Source: an uncultured Algibacter sp.
GTDB taxonomy: Bacteria > Bacteroidota > Bacteroidia > Flavobacteriales > Flavobacteriaceae
Direction: 5' to 3'
DNA length: 64,000 bases
NCBI GenBank assembly: GCA_947502405.1
Contig: CANMZT010000008.1
Span: 1 to 64,000, forward strand
Under the pieces are notes generated by a model. It searched no databases, was not told the DNA's origin, and saw only the letters and a program-made list of their open reading frames with translations. The position numbers and the translations under genes were made by a program. Shown piece by piece: positions 24,931 to 34,030 of this stretch (within the stretch, counting starts at the first letter, position 1; each line of letters begins with the position of its first letter).

Positions 24931-25953
24931 ATGATAATAGATCTAAGAAGTGATACTGTAACGAAACCCTCTAAAGGCATGTTAGAGGCAATGATGCAAG
25001 CTAAGGTTGGCGATGATGTTTTTAGAGAGGATGAAACCGTAAATAGATTAGAGTCTAAAGTTGCTAAAATGTTTGGAAAAGATGAGGCATTATTTTTTCC
25101 TAGTGGAACAATGGCAAATCAAACAGCTTTAAAATTGCATACAAATCCTGGGGATCAAGTTATATGTGATAAATATGCTCATATATATAATTATGAATCT
25201 GGTGGTGCCTCTTTTAATAGTGGTGTTTCATGTAAATTAATTGATGGCGATAGAGGGATGTTTACTGCTAAACAAGTTGAAGAGGCTATTAATCCTGATG
25301 CGTATTATTATAGTAAAACTAGTTTGGTAGAAATTGAAAACACAACCAATAAAGGAGGTGGAGCCTGTTGGGATTTTAATGAAATTAATAAAATTAAAAG
25401 TGTTTGTGAAAACAATGATTTGAGGCTTCATTTGGATGGAGCTAGACTCTGGAATGCTATGGTTGAAAAAAGCATAAATTTGAAAGCATATGGAGATAGC
25501 TTTGATACGCTTTCAGTATGTTTAAGCAAGGGTTTGGGATGTCCTGTAGGATCTGTATTAGTTGGTAATTCGGATGTTATGAAGGAAGCTATTAGAATTA
25601 GAAAAATTTTTGGTGGCAACATGAGACAGGTTGGTTATTTAGCAGCAGCTGGGATTTATGCCTTAGACAATAATTTGGAACGTTTAGTTGATGATCATTT
25701 AAAAGCAAAGGAAATTGGTGTTGCACTATCTAAGCTATATATAGTTAAATATGTTGAAAAAATAGAAACTAATATAGTTGTTTTTGAGCTTAATGATGAT
25801 TTTGAAGAACGTAAGTTTATGCAACAACTTGCCGATAATAATATTCATATTATTAACATGGGAAATAGAAAACTTAGGATGGTTACACATCTAGATTATA
25901 ATGATGATATGCATCACAAACTAATAAAAACTTTATCAACATTTGGGAAATAG
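24931..25953 (+). CDS. ltaE: Low-specificity L-threonine aldolase
   Basis: 340 residues. PLP fold-type I enzyme that cleaves threonine or allo-threonine to glycine and acetaldehyde. Start MIIDLRSDTVTKPSKGML is typical. The GDDVF(R)EDETVNRLE and EALFFPSGTMANQ segments form the active-site entry; HLDGARLWNA binds the PLP ring and the Schiff-base Lys200 is in CLSKGLGCPVGS. Length matches the family. It is divergent from prfB with a 95-nt gap. No catabolic neighbours suggest a special role. Confidence 0.94.
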   Translation: MIIDLRSDTVTKPSKGMLEAMMQAKVGDDVFREDETVNRLESKVAKMFGKDEALFFPSGTMANQTALKLHTNPGDQVICDKYAHIYNYESGGASFNSGVSCKLIDGDRGMFTAKQVEEAINPDAYYYSKTSLVEIENTTNKGGGACWDFNEINKIKSVCENNDLRLHLDGARLWNAMVEKSINLKAYGDSFDTLSVCLSKGLGCPVGSVLVGNSDVMKEAIRIRKIFGGNMRQVGYLAAAGIYALDNNLERLVDDHLKAKEIGVALSKLYIVKYVEKIETNIVVFELNDDFEERKFMQQLADNNIHIINMGNRKLRMVTHLDYNDDMHHKLIKTLSTFGK

Positions 25954-25997
25954 TTAACTGTGTTTAAGCGACAGTTTATTATTAAATATTATAAAAA

Positions 25998-27311
25998 TTA
26001 ATTTTCTTTTGTATGATAATTATTTACAATCTTACGCCTTTTTCCTGAGGCTAGAGGTGGTATTTCATTAACATAAGTAATAACTACATGGGCATCATGA
26101 CCAAAGTCTTTTTTTACATTTTTAATTAATTCATCTTCATAATCAAATTTTTCTTTATGTAAATTAAGTTTTATTTCATATTCTTTTTCACCCTGTTGTA
26201 TAAACTGGTATTGTTTAATCAAGTGATAATACTCTGACACTTTTGTATAAAATATGTATGAGGATAATAAATTACCTTTTGTATCATAGATAAGATCCAT
26301 TTTACGACCTTCAACTTTTTCAAATACTTTTTGGCCATTTTTTAAAATTTTTAATTTTGCAACATCACCTGTATCATAACGTATTATTGGCATTGCATAA
26401 TTAAATAAATCTGTTACTACAATTCTGCCAGATTCACCATAATTTATAGGCTCATTGTTGTTGAAGTTTAATAATTCAATAACATAGCTAGCATTATTAA
26501 TAGTAAAATTATCTGGTGATTTAAAAGTTTGATGAGCAAGAATTCCTAATTCATCACTAGAATATCTAGAATATACAGCAGTTTTAAAACGTTTTATAAG
26601 CGAAGATTTTGTTTGTGGACTCAAATATTCCGAATTGGCAATTATCGAATTAATATTTAAATTCTTAAGATCTATATCTTCTCTTTCAACATATCTTAGT
26701 ATAGATTCTAGTCCTGAAACATACCCTAAGATAGATTTCTTATGGCTTTTATCATTTTTAAGCTGATTGAGTAAATTTTTAATGGTTTGATCTGAAAGTC
26801 TTGAAATTTCTACTAAAATAACATTTTTAAACCATGATTTAAATGTCTTTTTTTGGTTCTCTTCTAATCTAACAGCTAAGTTGTAAAGTCGATTTCCCAT
26901 TTCAAATCCACACTGTTTTAAAAAGTAAATAACATCGGCCTTATTTCTATCTCTTTTATTTTTATTTTGATATAGAGTAAAGGGGAGACCCGTAGAGCCA
27001 CTAGTGGAAACTTTAAAGTTGTTTTTATTTATAAAAGTGTTTGATTGGAAATCTTTAAAATTATTCTGGATAATCGTTTTTTTTATCACTGGGAAATCTT
27101 TTAAATTTAATTTACTTTCAAACTCATTATAAAAATTAGTAGTTTTAGTTGCATGTTTTAGCAAATTATCTAGATTGTTTTTCTTTATTTCTTTGGTTTG
27201 AAAACTTTCAGGGTTTTCTAAAATAAACTTTATTTCATTTAAATGAGTCTTAACATTTCCGCCAGTTAAAGCATCATTTAACCAGTAAATTAAATTTCTA
27301 AAATTGAACAT
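25998..27311 (-). CDS. PaaK/CapK-like adenylate-forming protein
   Basis: 437 residues of the phenylacetate-CoA ligase-like ANL superfamily, the CapK group often found with polysaccharide genes. Motifs: nucleotide loop VSTSGSTGLPF (about 104-114), YSSDELGILAHQ (about 253-264), RYDTGDVAKL, and the A10-like Lys region LASGKRRKIVNN near the C-terminus. These support adenylation of a carboxylic acid, but the acceptor is unknown. It lies alone here, away from the glycan operon at 36814, so a role in surface polysaccharide modification is inference. Its start codon lies 43 nt beyond the terminator of the upstream lipoprotein gene. Confidence 0.82.
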   Translation of the reverse strand: MFNFRNLIYWLNDALTGGNVKTHLNEIKFILENPESFQTKEIKKNNLDNLLKHATKTTNFYNEFESKLNLKDFPVIKKTIIQNNFKDFQSNTFINKNNFKVSTSGSTGLPFTLYQNKNKRDRNKADVIYFLKQCGFEMGNRLYNLAVRLEENQKKTFKSWFKNVILVEISRLSDQTIKNLLNQLKNDKSHKKSILGYVSGLESILRYVEREDIDLKNLNINSIIANSEYLSPQTKSSLIKRFKTAVYSRYSSDELGILAHQTFKSPDNFTINNASYVIELLNFNNNEPINYGESGRIVVTDLFNYAMPIIRYDTGDVAKLKILKNGQKVFEKVEGRKMDLIYDTKGNLLSSYIFYTKVSEYYHLIKQYQFIQQGEKEYEIKLNLHKEKFDYEDELIKNVKKDFGHDAHVVITYVNEIPPLASGKRRKIVNNYHTKEN

Positions 27312-27353
27312 GTTTATTTTTAGAGTAAAAATTAATTTTAAGATTATAAATAT

Positions 27354-27388
27354 AAAAAAAGAGGTCTTTATTTAAAGACCTCTTTTTC
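27354..27388. terminator. Terminator after the 27412-28590 lipoprotein gene
   Basis: GAGGTCTTTA pairs with TAAAGACCTC across a 2-nt loop; A run on the left and T run on the right, so functional for minus-strand transcription leaving 27412. Confidence 0.88.
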
Positions 27389-27411
27389 TATTATGTTAAA
27401 TTGATAGTCTA

Positions 27412-28590
27412 TTACCACCAGTATCTTTTACAATGCTCAGGTTGAACATAATCACAAAGCTCACCTCCATGACTGCTTTCACCACTTAATACATTAAATA
27501 CGCCACGGAAATAACCAGGACCAATATTTAAGTAACAATTTGTTTTGATTTTTGTGTAGTAACAGTTATTTATATATATGTAGATATATTTTCCAAATGT
27601 TCCATCATGATTTTTACCAGAAATATTGATTATTTCACCAGGTTGTGCATTTCGGTTACAGTAAACTCTTTTTCCGTAACATGTATTCTCATATCTTTGT
27701 ACAATATCTATTTTTTTAGCTCTGTGCCAATCAAATTCTAATTCTAATTTAGTAACTTTTCCTTCACAATCACTACATGGAACTTCCTTAGCTGGAACAT
27801 CTTTCATTATAATAATTGATTGTTTTCCATCAGGAATAAGAACAACAGCAATTTTTTGACCAACAGCAGGTACAAAACCTTCTCCATTAGCAAGAGCAGC
27901 ATCTACGATTTCTTGTCCTTTAGTAATATTATTTGAATCACTTCTCCAATCTCCAGTTGGGTTTGTTAAGAACGTACATGATATACAGTTTGCATCATCT
28001 ATAAGTTCCCAGATAGCCCATTGTACATGTCCAAAAGTATAAGTACCTCCACTTGGACTAGCTTTACCTACGTAGTTTTGATTCATTATATAGTTAACTA
28101 AATCAAAATTCTGTGGATTTTCAAATTTTCCTGCAGGTAATTCTTCATAACTAGAATATACATCAAAGTCTAAAGGTCCTTCAACACCTAAGCTTAAATC
28201 AACATCAACACACCATCCTTCAAGGTTTGTACCTGCTAAATTTGTGTTTAAAACATCTAATGCAAAGTAAGCTAAATCTGTTGGCTTTTCAGTAGTTTGA
28301 ATACTTACTACATCTGGTAAGCTTAATTCAAATCCTTCAAGGTCAGCTTCAGGTGCACTTGACAAATCACTAGACATAGAAAAAGATAATGCTTCAGCAG
28401 GCATTTCTGCATTCAAGTCTTGATTTAGCATAAATGTTTCGTCTTCTTCTCCATCAGAGACTAAGATTTGGTCTTCCATAGATAGTTCTTCCTCAACAAT
28501 TGAAGAGGCACCCTCGTTTAGTGTCTCATTCTGACACGAAGCTAATACCACAAGTACAGCTAATAAAAATAATTTGGTAAGATTTTTCAT
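27412..28590 (-). CDS. Secreted lipoprotein with thioester-domain-like motifs
   Basis: 392 residues. Lipoprotein signal MKNLTKLFLLAVLVVLASC with lipobox Cys19, then an acidic linker rich in E/D/S to about 100. The middle domain has GWCVDVDL (Cys127), an aromatic YSSYEELPAG, and FGHVQWAIWELID (Gln190). The Cys plus VQxAIW pairing is like the Cys and Gln that form the internal thioester in bacterial TED adhesins; this is motif-level inference. The C-terminal region is Cys-rich (PCSDCEGKVTKLELEFDW, TCYGKRVYCN). Probably outer-surface. It has its own terminator and no operon partner. Confidence 0.72.
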   Translation of the reverse strand: MKNLTKLFLLAVLVVLASCQNETLNEGASSIVEEELSMEDQILVSDGEEDETFMLNQDLNAEMPAEALSFSMSSDLSSAPEADLEGFELSLPDVVSIQTTEKPTDLAYFALDVLNTNLAGTNLEGWCVDVDLSLGVEGPLDFDVYSSYEELPAGKFENPQNFDLVNYIMNQNYVGKASPSGGTYTFGHVQWAIWELIDDANCISCTFLTNPTGDWRSDSNNITKGQEIVDAALANGEGFVPAVGQKIAVVLIPDGKQSIIIMKDVPAKEVPCSDCEGKVTKLELEFDWHRAKKIDIVQRYENTCYGKRVYCNRNAQPGEIINISGKNHDGTFGKYIYIYINNCYYTKIKTNCYLNIGPGYFRGVFNVLSGESSHGGELCDYVQPEHCKRYWW

Positions 28591-28877
28591 AATATAAAAT
28601 TAGTTTTTTACAATTTACAATTACAAATATATTGGTTGACACCTCTGAGAGTTGTTTTTTTAGACTAAATACCAAACTTTTAGATTTATGAAATTTTGCT
28701 TACACTTTGTCGACTTTATTTACATTTTATAAGGATTTAAAACTTTATTTAGAATTACATCCAAGATCAATACGATATTAAAAACAATTAAATTATTATT
28801 TTAACATGCTTCTGCCTGAGAACTTTATATTGATTACAGTTATTATTTAAATATCTAGCAAGAAATAGATTTAAATA

Positions 28878-29201
28878 TTATTTAAATAAATCCATACCAG
28901 GAATGTTAGGCATCCCTTCTTTGGCAACTGCACCTAATTCGGTTTCATTTACTTTTGTAGCTTTTTCTATGGCTTTATTAAGGGTAAGTATAAGATAATC
29001 TTCTAGTTGTTCTTTATCTTCAAGTAGTTCATCATCAATTTCAATAGACTTTATGGTTCTATTGGCTGTTAAAGTAATTTTAAGTTTATTATCGTTACTG
29101 GATTCATCAACTAAAACAGTATCTAAACGTTTTTTTGTTTCCTCAACTTTCTTTTGGGTTTCTTTAAGTTTACCCATCATATTCATCATATCTCCAAACA
29201 T
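28878..29201 (-). CDS. YbaB/EbfC family nucleoid-associated protein
   Basis: 107 residues from the ATG at 29199-29201; a longer reading frame upstream encodes an unrelated hydrophobic leader and is rejected. Small DNA-binding dimer of the YbaB/EbfC family. The N-terminal [20 protein letters not shown] is typical (Met-rich helix), followed by the central beta segment [19 protein letters not shown] and a C-terminal helix. In many bacteria it neighbours dnaX/recR, but not here. It is divergent from the oligopeptidase gene, and the two -7 boxes lie a few bases apart. Confidence 0.9.
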   Translation of the reverse strand: MFGDMMNMMGKLKETQKKVEETKKRLDTVLVDESSNDNKLKITLTANRTIKSIEIDDELLEDKEQLEDYLILTLNKAIEKATKVNETELGAVAKEGMPNIPGMDLFK

Positions 29202-29227
29202 AATTTTAAATTTAATAATTAGAATTA

Positions 29228-29254
29228 CAAAGCTATTTAATTTTTCTATTTTTG
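29228..29254. promoter_or_regulatory. Back-to-back -7 boxes for ybaB (-) and the oligopeptidase (+)
   Basis: On the minus strand TAGCTTTG (29228-29235) and on the plus strand TATTTTTG (29247-29254), both exact TAnnTTTG. No good TTG at -33 for either, so confidence is limited. Confidence 0.42.
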
Positions 29255-29296
29255 AAGGCTTAATTTTTAAGTTTAAACTTACTTTCACAGAAAACA

Positions 29297-31348
29297 ATGT
29301 CCTCAACACCAGAAGCTAAAAAGATTGCTAAAGAACTAACCATTCATAATGATACTCGAATTGATAATTATTATTGGCTGAATGACAGAGATAACCCAGA
29401 AGTTATTGAGTACCTAAATGCTGAGAATGATTATACTAAGGTTAAGATGCAACATACAGAAACCTTTCAGAAAGTATTGTTTGAAGAGATGAAAGGTAGA
29501 ATTAAAGAAGATGACACCTCTGTTCCTTATAAATTAAATGGTTATTGGTATTTTACTAAATATCAAGAGGGAAAAGATTATCCTATTTATGTTAGAAAAA
29601 AGGAAACTTTAGAAGCTGATGAAGAAATTTTATTTGATTGCAACAAATTGGCAGAAAAGCATACCTACTTCAATTTAGGTGGTATTGCTATAAGTCCAGA
29701 TAATACATTAGCTGCGTTTTCTACTGATGTAGTAAGTAGACGACAATATACTATTCAAATAAAGAACCTCATAACTGGAGAGATTTATCCTGACAAGATT
29801 ATAAATACAACTGGAAGTGTTACTTGGGCGAATGATAATAAAACGTTGTTTTATGCAATGAAAGATCCTCAAACGTTGCGTTCTTATAAAATATTTAAGC
29901 ATAAATTAAATGCTGATTTTGAACAAGATGAAGAAGTTTACCATGAAACTGATGAAACCTTCAATACTTTCGTCTATAAATCAAAATCGAAGAAATATAT
30001 CATTATAGGTTCCTCAAGTACTTTGTCCTCTGAATATCGTTTTTTGGATGCTAGCAATCCAGATTCTGATTTTAGAATTTTTCAAAAAAGAACCAAAGAT
30101 TTGGAGTATAATATTGCACATTATGATGATAGCTTCTATATCATTTCAAATATTGATGGTGCAATAAATTTCAAAATTTCTAAAACACAAGAGGGCAATA
30201 CAAGTAAGGAAAATTGGAAAGATGTTATTCCGCATAGGAAATCTGTTTTAATTGAAGATATTGAGATTTTTAAGAGTTATTTAGTTATAAACGAACGTGA
30301 AAACGGACTTAATAAGCTAAGAATTATTAAATGGAACGGTGAAGAAGATTATTATTTGCCATTCAATTCGGAAACATATACCACATATATTGGTAATAAT
30401 CCAGACTTTGAAAGTAATTTATTGCGCTATGGTTATAATGGATTAACATCGCCAAGTTCAATAATTGATTATAATTTAAAAACTAAACAAAGCGAAGTTA
30501 AAAAAGAACAGAAAGTACTAGGAGGGAAGTTCAAGAAAGAAAACTACGAATCAAAACGTATTTGGGCTACGGCTCGAGATGGTGTAAAAATCCCAATGTC
30601 TATAGTATATAGAAAAGGTACTAAGCTAGACGGTACTAATCCGTTATTGCAGTATGCTTATGGCTCTTATGGCTCAACGGTAGACCCATCTTTTTCAAGT
30701 ATTCGTTTAAGTTTACTAGATAGAGGTTTTATATATGTTATTGCTCATATCAGAGGCGGTGAGTATTTAGGTAGAGCATGGTACGAAAACGGCAAGCTTC
30801 TGTCTAAGAAAAATACATTTACTGATTTTATTGATTGTTCAAAACATTTAATTAAAGATAAATATACTTCAGAAGACCATTTATATGCTTATGGAGGTTC
30901 TGCGGGTGGTTTACTCATGGGAGCGGTTATTAATATGAATCCCGAATTGTATAAAGGTGTTTTAGCAGCAGTTCCTTTTGTAGATGTTGTAACAACTATG
31001 TTGGATGATTCTATTCCCTTAACCACAGGAGAGTATGACGAGTGGGGGAACCCAAATCAATCAGAATATTATGATTATATGAAATCATATTCACCATACG
31101 ATAATGTTGAAGCAAAAGCCTACCCAAATATTTTAGTTACAACCGGCTTACATGATTCGCAAGTGCAGTATTGGGAACCTGCAAAGTGGGTGGCTAAGTT
31201 AAGGGAGATGAAGACAGACTCTAATACGCTTTTACTGCATACGGATATGGATTCTGGTCATGGAGGTGCTTCTGGTCGTTTTGAAAGCCTGAAAGAGGTT
31301 GCATTAGAGTATGCCTTTTTGCTAGATTTAGAGGGAATTCATGGTTAA
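29297..31348 (+). CDS. ptrB: S9 family peptidase, oligopeptidase B type
   Basis: 683 residues. Serine peptidase of the prolyl oligopeptidase family; the layout (N-terminal [19 protein letters not shown], seven-bladed propeller, C-terminal alpha/beta hydrolase) fits oligopeptidase B, which cuts after basic residues in short peptides. The catalytic triad is visible: Ser535 in YGGSAGG, Asp in [12 protein letters not shown], His in [10 protein letters not shown]. The basic-residue pocket is not tested by motif. No signal peptide, so it is probably cytoplasmic. It starts 95 nt from the divergent ybaB start and stands apart from the downstream cysteine-synthase homologue. Confidence 0.92.
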   Translation: MSSTPEAKKIAKELTIHNDTRIDNYYWLNDRDNPEVIEYLNAENDYTKVKMQHTETFQKVLFEEMKGRIKEDDTSVPYKLNGYWYFTKYQEGKDYPIYVRKKETLEADEEILFDCNKLAEKHTYFNLGGIAISPDNTLAAFSTDVVSRRQYTIQIKNLITGEIYPDKIINTTGSVTWANDNKTLFYAMKDPQTLRSYKIFKHKLNADFEQDEEVYHETDETFNTFVYKSKSKKYIIIGSSSTLSSEYRFLDASNPDSDFRIFQKRTKDLEYNIAHYDDSFYIISNIDGAINFKISKTQEGNTSKENWKDVIPHRKSVLIEDIEIFKSYLVINERENGLNKLRIIKWNGEEDYYLPFNSETYTTYIGNNPDFESNLLRYGYNGLTSPSSIIDYNLKTKQSEVKKEQKVLGGKFKKENYESKRIWATARDGVKIPMSIVYRKGTKLDGTNPLLQYAYGSYGSTVDPSFSSIRLSLLDRGFIYVIAHIRGGEYLGRAWYENGKLLSKKNTFTDFIDCSKHLIKDKYTSEDHLYAYGGSAGGLLMGAVINMNPELYKGVLAAVPFVDVVTTMLDDSIPLTTGEYDEWGNPNQSEYYDYMKSYSPYDNVEAKAYPNILVTTGLHDSQVQYWEPAKWVAKLREMKTDSNTLLLHTDMDSGHGGASGRFESLKEVALEYAFLLDLEGIHG

Positions 31349-31425
31349 TAAAAAAAAATGTTTTATTTTTGTGCGGTTTAAACAATGATTATGTTTTACA
31401 CAATCAATGTTTATAAAGAGCTTAT

Positions 31426-32466
31426 ATGAAACACAGAAATCAAGTATTTGATAATGTATTAGATTTAATAGGTAATACCCCACTTGTTAAACTTAATAGA
31501 ATAGCTTCCAAGTTTAAAGGTAACTTTTATGCCAAAGTAGAATCCTTTAACCCAGGACACTCATCCAAAGATAGAATAGCACTTTACATTATAGAAGAAG
31601 CCGAAAGAAAAGGTATTCTTTCACCTGGTGACACCATCATAGAAACAACTTCTGGTAATACAGGGTTTAGTATAGCTATGGTAAGCATCATTAAGGGTTA
31701 CGATTGTGTATTAGCAGTAAGTTCTAAATCGTCACCTGACAAAATAGACATGCTAAAAACAATGGGTGCTAAGGTTTATGTCTGTCCTGCACATGTAAGT
31801 GCAGATGACCCTAGATCTTATTATGAAGTTGCAAAGCGGCTACATACCGAAATTAAAGGTTCTGTTTATATAAATCAATATTTTAATCAATTAAATATTG
31901 ATGCACATTACAAATCTACAGGCCCTGAAATTTGGGAACAAACTAAAGGAAAGATTACGCATTTAGTAGCATGTAGCGGAACTGGTGGAACCATATCGGG
32001 TACAGCTAGATTTTTAAAAGAGCAAAATCCTGATATTAAAGTCATAGGAGTTGATGCTTTTGGTTCTGTTATTAAGAAATATCATGAAACCAGAGAGTTT
32101 GATGAAAAAGAGATTTACCCATACAGAATTGAAGGTTTAGGTAAAAACTTGATACCTACAGCTACAGATTTTGATGCTATTGATGAGTTTGTAAAAGTAA
32201 CGGACGAAGATAGTGCGCACACTGCAAGATTAATAGCCAAAACTGAAGGTATGTTTGTAGGTTATACTTCTGGTGCAGTTACACAAGCTTTATTGCAATT
32301 AGGAGAAGAGAATCGTTTTAAGGAAGATGATTATGTAGTAGTTATTTATCCAGATCATGGTGCTAGATATATGAGTAAAGTTTATAGTGACAAGTGGATG
32401 AACGATCAAGGATTCTTTGATAGTGTAAATGAAGCCGCTGCACAAAGTATACAATACATAAAATAA
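31426..32466 (+). CDS. PLP-dependent cysteine-synthase homologue (possible cysteate synthase)
   Basis: 346 residues, fold-type II PLP enzyme. Schiff-base Lys48 is in [12 protein letters not shown]; the substrate loop is [13 protein letters not shown]; the phosphate cup is [10 protein letters not shown]. Generic annotation would be cysteine synthase or cystathionine beta-synthase without CBS domains. Its direct position before a serine-palmitoyltransferase homologue suggests instead a cysteate synthase that makes L-cysteate from phosphoserine and sulfite for sulfonolipids (known pathway in Bacteroidota). This is inference from context. The gene is followed by a strong terminator, so the two are adjacent but perhaps separately transcribed. 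Confidence 0.85.
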   Translation: MKHRNQVFDNVLDLIGNTPLVKLNRIASKFKGNFYAKVESFNPGHSSKDRIALYIIEEAERKGILSPGDTIIETTSGNTGFSIAMVSIIKGYDCVLAVSSKSSPDKIDMLKTMGAKVYVCPAHVSADDPRSYYEVAKRLHTEIKGSVYINQYFNQLNIDAHYKSTGPEIWEQTKGKITHLVACSGTGGTISGTARFLKEQNPDIKVIGVDAFGSVIKKYHETREFDEKEIYPYRIEGLGKNLIPTATDFDAIDEFVKVTDEDSAHTARLIAKTEGMFVGYTSGAVTQALLQLGEENRFKEDDYVVVIYPDHGARYMSKVYSDKWMNDQGFFDSVNEAAAQSIQYIK

Positions 32467-32485
32467 GATATTTTCAAAGATACTA

Positions 32486-32531
32486 GAGAGACGAATTTTT
32501 ACTTTAAAGTAAAAAAATCGTCTCTTTTTTT
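32486..32531 (+). terminator. Terminator after the cysteine-synthase homologue
   Basis: AGAGACGA pairs with TCGTCTCT, with an inner stem TTTTTACTTT / AAAGTAAAAA, followed by a T run; a strong two-part hairpin. Confidence 0.88.
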
Positions 32532-32716
32532 GTTTTATAAATAATTGAGCATTAAAAATTATGTTCAAACCAGATAAATATTTAATTTTGCAGCAACTAA
32601 CTAAAAGAATAAGAGCTTTTTAATTTCCCTTACTCAAGGTGGGTTAAATTTTTAACTTGACCTTTCTGTACATTTTAGTTATGACTTAAATTAATAGCAA
32701 TAAGATTATTATATAA

Positions 32717-33976
32717 ATGAAAGATTTATTCGAAAAAATTTATAAAGATAAAGGCCCACTAGGTAAATGGGCGTCTCAGGCTGAAGGTTACTTTGTGTTT
32801 CCAAAGTTAGAAGGAGAGATTTCTAATCGCATGAAATTTCAAGGAAAAGAAGTTATTACTTGGAGTATAAATGATTATCTGGGTATGGCGAATCATCCAG
32901 AAGTGAGAAAGGTTGATGCTGAAGCTGCTGCGCAATACGGTTCTGCCTATCCAATGGGAGCAAGAATGATGTCTGGTCATACAGATTTACATGAAAAGCT
33001 TCAAAATGAACTAGCTGATTTTGTAAGTAAAGAAGCAGCATATCTTTTGAATTTTGGTTATCAAGGTATGGTTTCAACTATTGATGCTTTGGTTGCTAAA
33101 GATGATATTATTGTTTACGATGTTGATGCTCATGCGTGTATAATTGATGGTGTACGCTTGCATATGGGTAAACGCTTTACTTATAAACATAATGACGTTG
33201 AAAGTTTAGAGAAAAATTTAGAGCGCGCCACTAAAATGGCAGAACAAACAGGTGGAGGGATTTTAGTAATTTCTGAAGGTGTTTTCGGGATGCGAGGTGA
33301 GCAAGGACGTTTAAAAGAAATTGTTGCATTAAAGAAGAAATTCAATTTTAGATTATTTGTTGATGATGCGCACGGGTTTGGAACTTTAGGAGCAACAGGA
33401 GCAGGAGCAGGAGAGGAACAAGGTGTTCAAGATGATATTGATGTATATTTTGCAACATTTGCAAAATCTATGGCAAGTACAGGAGCTTTTATTGCTGGAG
33501 ACAAAGAAATTATTGATTATTTAAAGTATAATTTACGTTCTCAAATGTTTGCCAAATCTTTGCAAATGCAATTAGTAGTTGGTGCACTTAAGCGTTTAGA
33601 GATGCTTAAAACTATGCCTGAATTAAAAAAGAATTTATGGACAATTGTTGATGCATTACAATCTGGTTTAAAAGCCCGTGGTTTTGATATTGGTACAACG
33701 CAAAGTTGTGTAACACCTGTATATTTAAAAGGTAGTATTCCAGAGGCTATGGCCTTAGTTAAAGATTTGCGTGAAAATTATGGAATATTCTGTTCTATAG
33801 TAGTTTACCCTGTGATACCTAAAGGGTTAATTTTACTAAGAATGATTCCAACAGCTACACATACCTTACAAGATGTTGAAGAAACTTTAGATGCATTTGA
33901 TGCTATTAGAGATCGTTTGGATAACGGAACTTATAAGCGTTTATCTGCAGCCTTAATGGCAGCAATGGGAGAATAA
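32717..33976 (+). CDS. Alpha-oxoamine synthase (serine-palmitoyltransferase-like; probable cysteate acyltransferase)
   Basis: 419 residues. Aminotransferase class I/II PLP enzyme of the SPT/KBL/BioF family that condenses an amino acid with an acyl thioester. The N-terminal GYFVFPKLEGEISNRMKF and the Schiff-base Lys250 in FATFAKSMASTGAF are visible, with DDAHGFGTLG and the aromatic SINDYLGMANHP. Flavobacteriaceae often make sulfonolipids rather than sphingolipids; next to the cysteine-synthase homologue this enzyme probably joins cysteate to a fatty acyl group, though true SPT activity cannot be excluded. A leader of over 100 nt with a hairpin at 32636-32664 precedes it. Confidence 0.88.
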   Translation: MKDLFEKIYKDKGPLGKWASQAEGYFVFPKLEGEISNRMKFQGKEVITWSINDYLGMANHPEVRKVDAEAAAQYGSAYPMGARMMSGHTDLHEKLQNELADFVSKEAAYLLNFGYQGMVSTIDALVAKDDIIVYDVDAHACIIDGVRLHMGKRFTYKHNDVESLEKNLERATKMAEQTGGGILVISEGVFGMRGEQGRLKEIVALKKKFNFRLFVDDAHGFGTLGATGAGAGEEQGVQDDIDVYFATFAKSMASTGAFIAGDKEIIDYLKYNLRSQMFAKSLQMQLVVGALKRLEMLKTMPELKKNLWTIVDALQSGLKARGFDIGTTQSCVTPVYLKGSIPEAMALVKDLRENYGIFCSIVVYPVIPKGLILLRMIPTATHTLQDVEETLDAFDAIRDRLDNGTYKRLSAALMAAMGE

Positions 33977-33994
33977 AGAATTTTTAAAAAAACT

Positions 33995-34030
33995 AAAAAA
34001 TCCGATTCAATAATTGAATCGGATTTTTTT
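33995..34030. terminator. Bidirectional terminator between the SPT-like and GNAT genes
   Basis: A 16-bp stem AAAAAATCCGATTCAA paired with its complement across TAA or AAT, with A and T runs on both sides. Confidence 0.92.

Noticed and set aside
28878-29309. Longer YbaB start at 29309
   Set aside because: The extra 36 residues are unlike the family and overlap the divergent gene start; MFGDMMNMM is the normal start.
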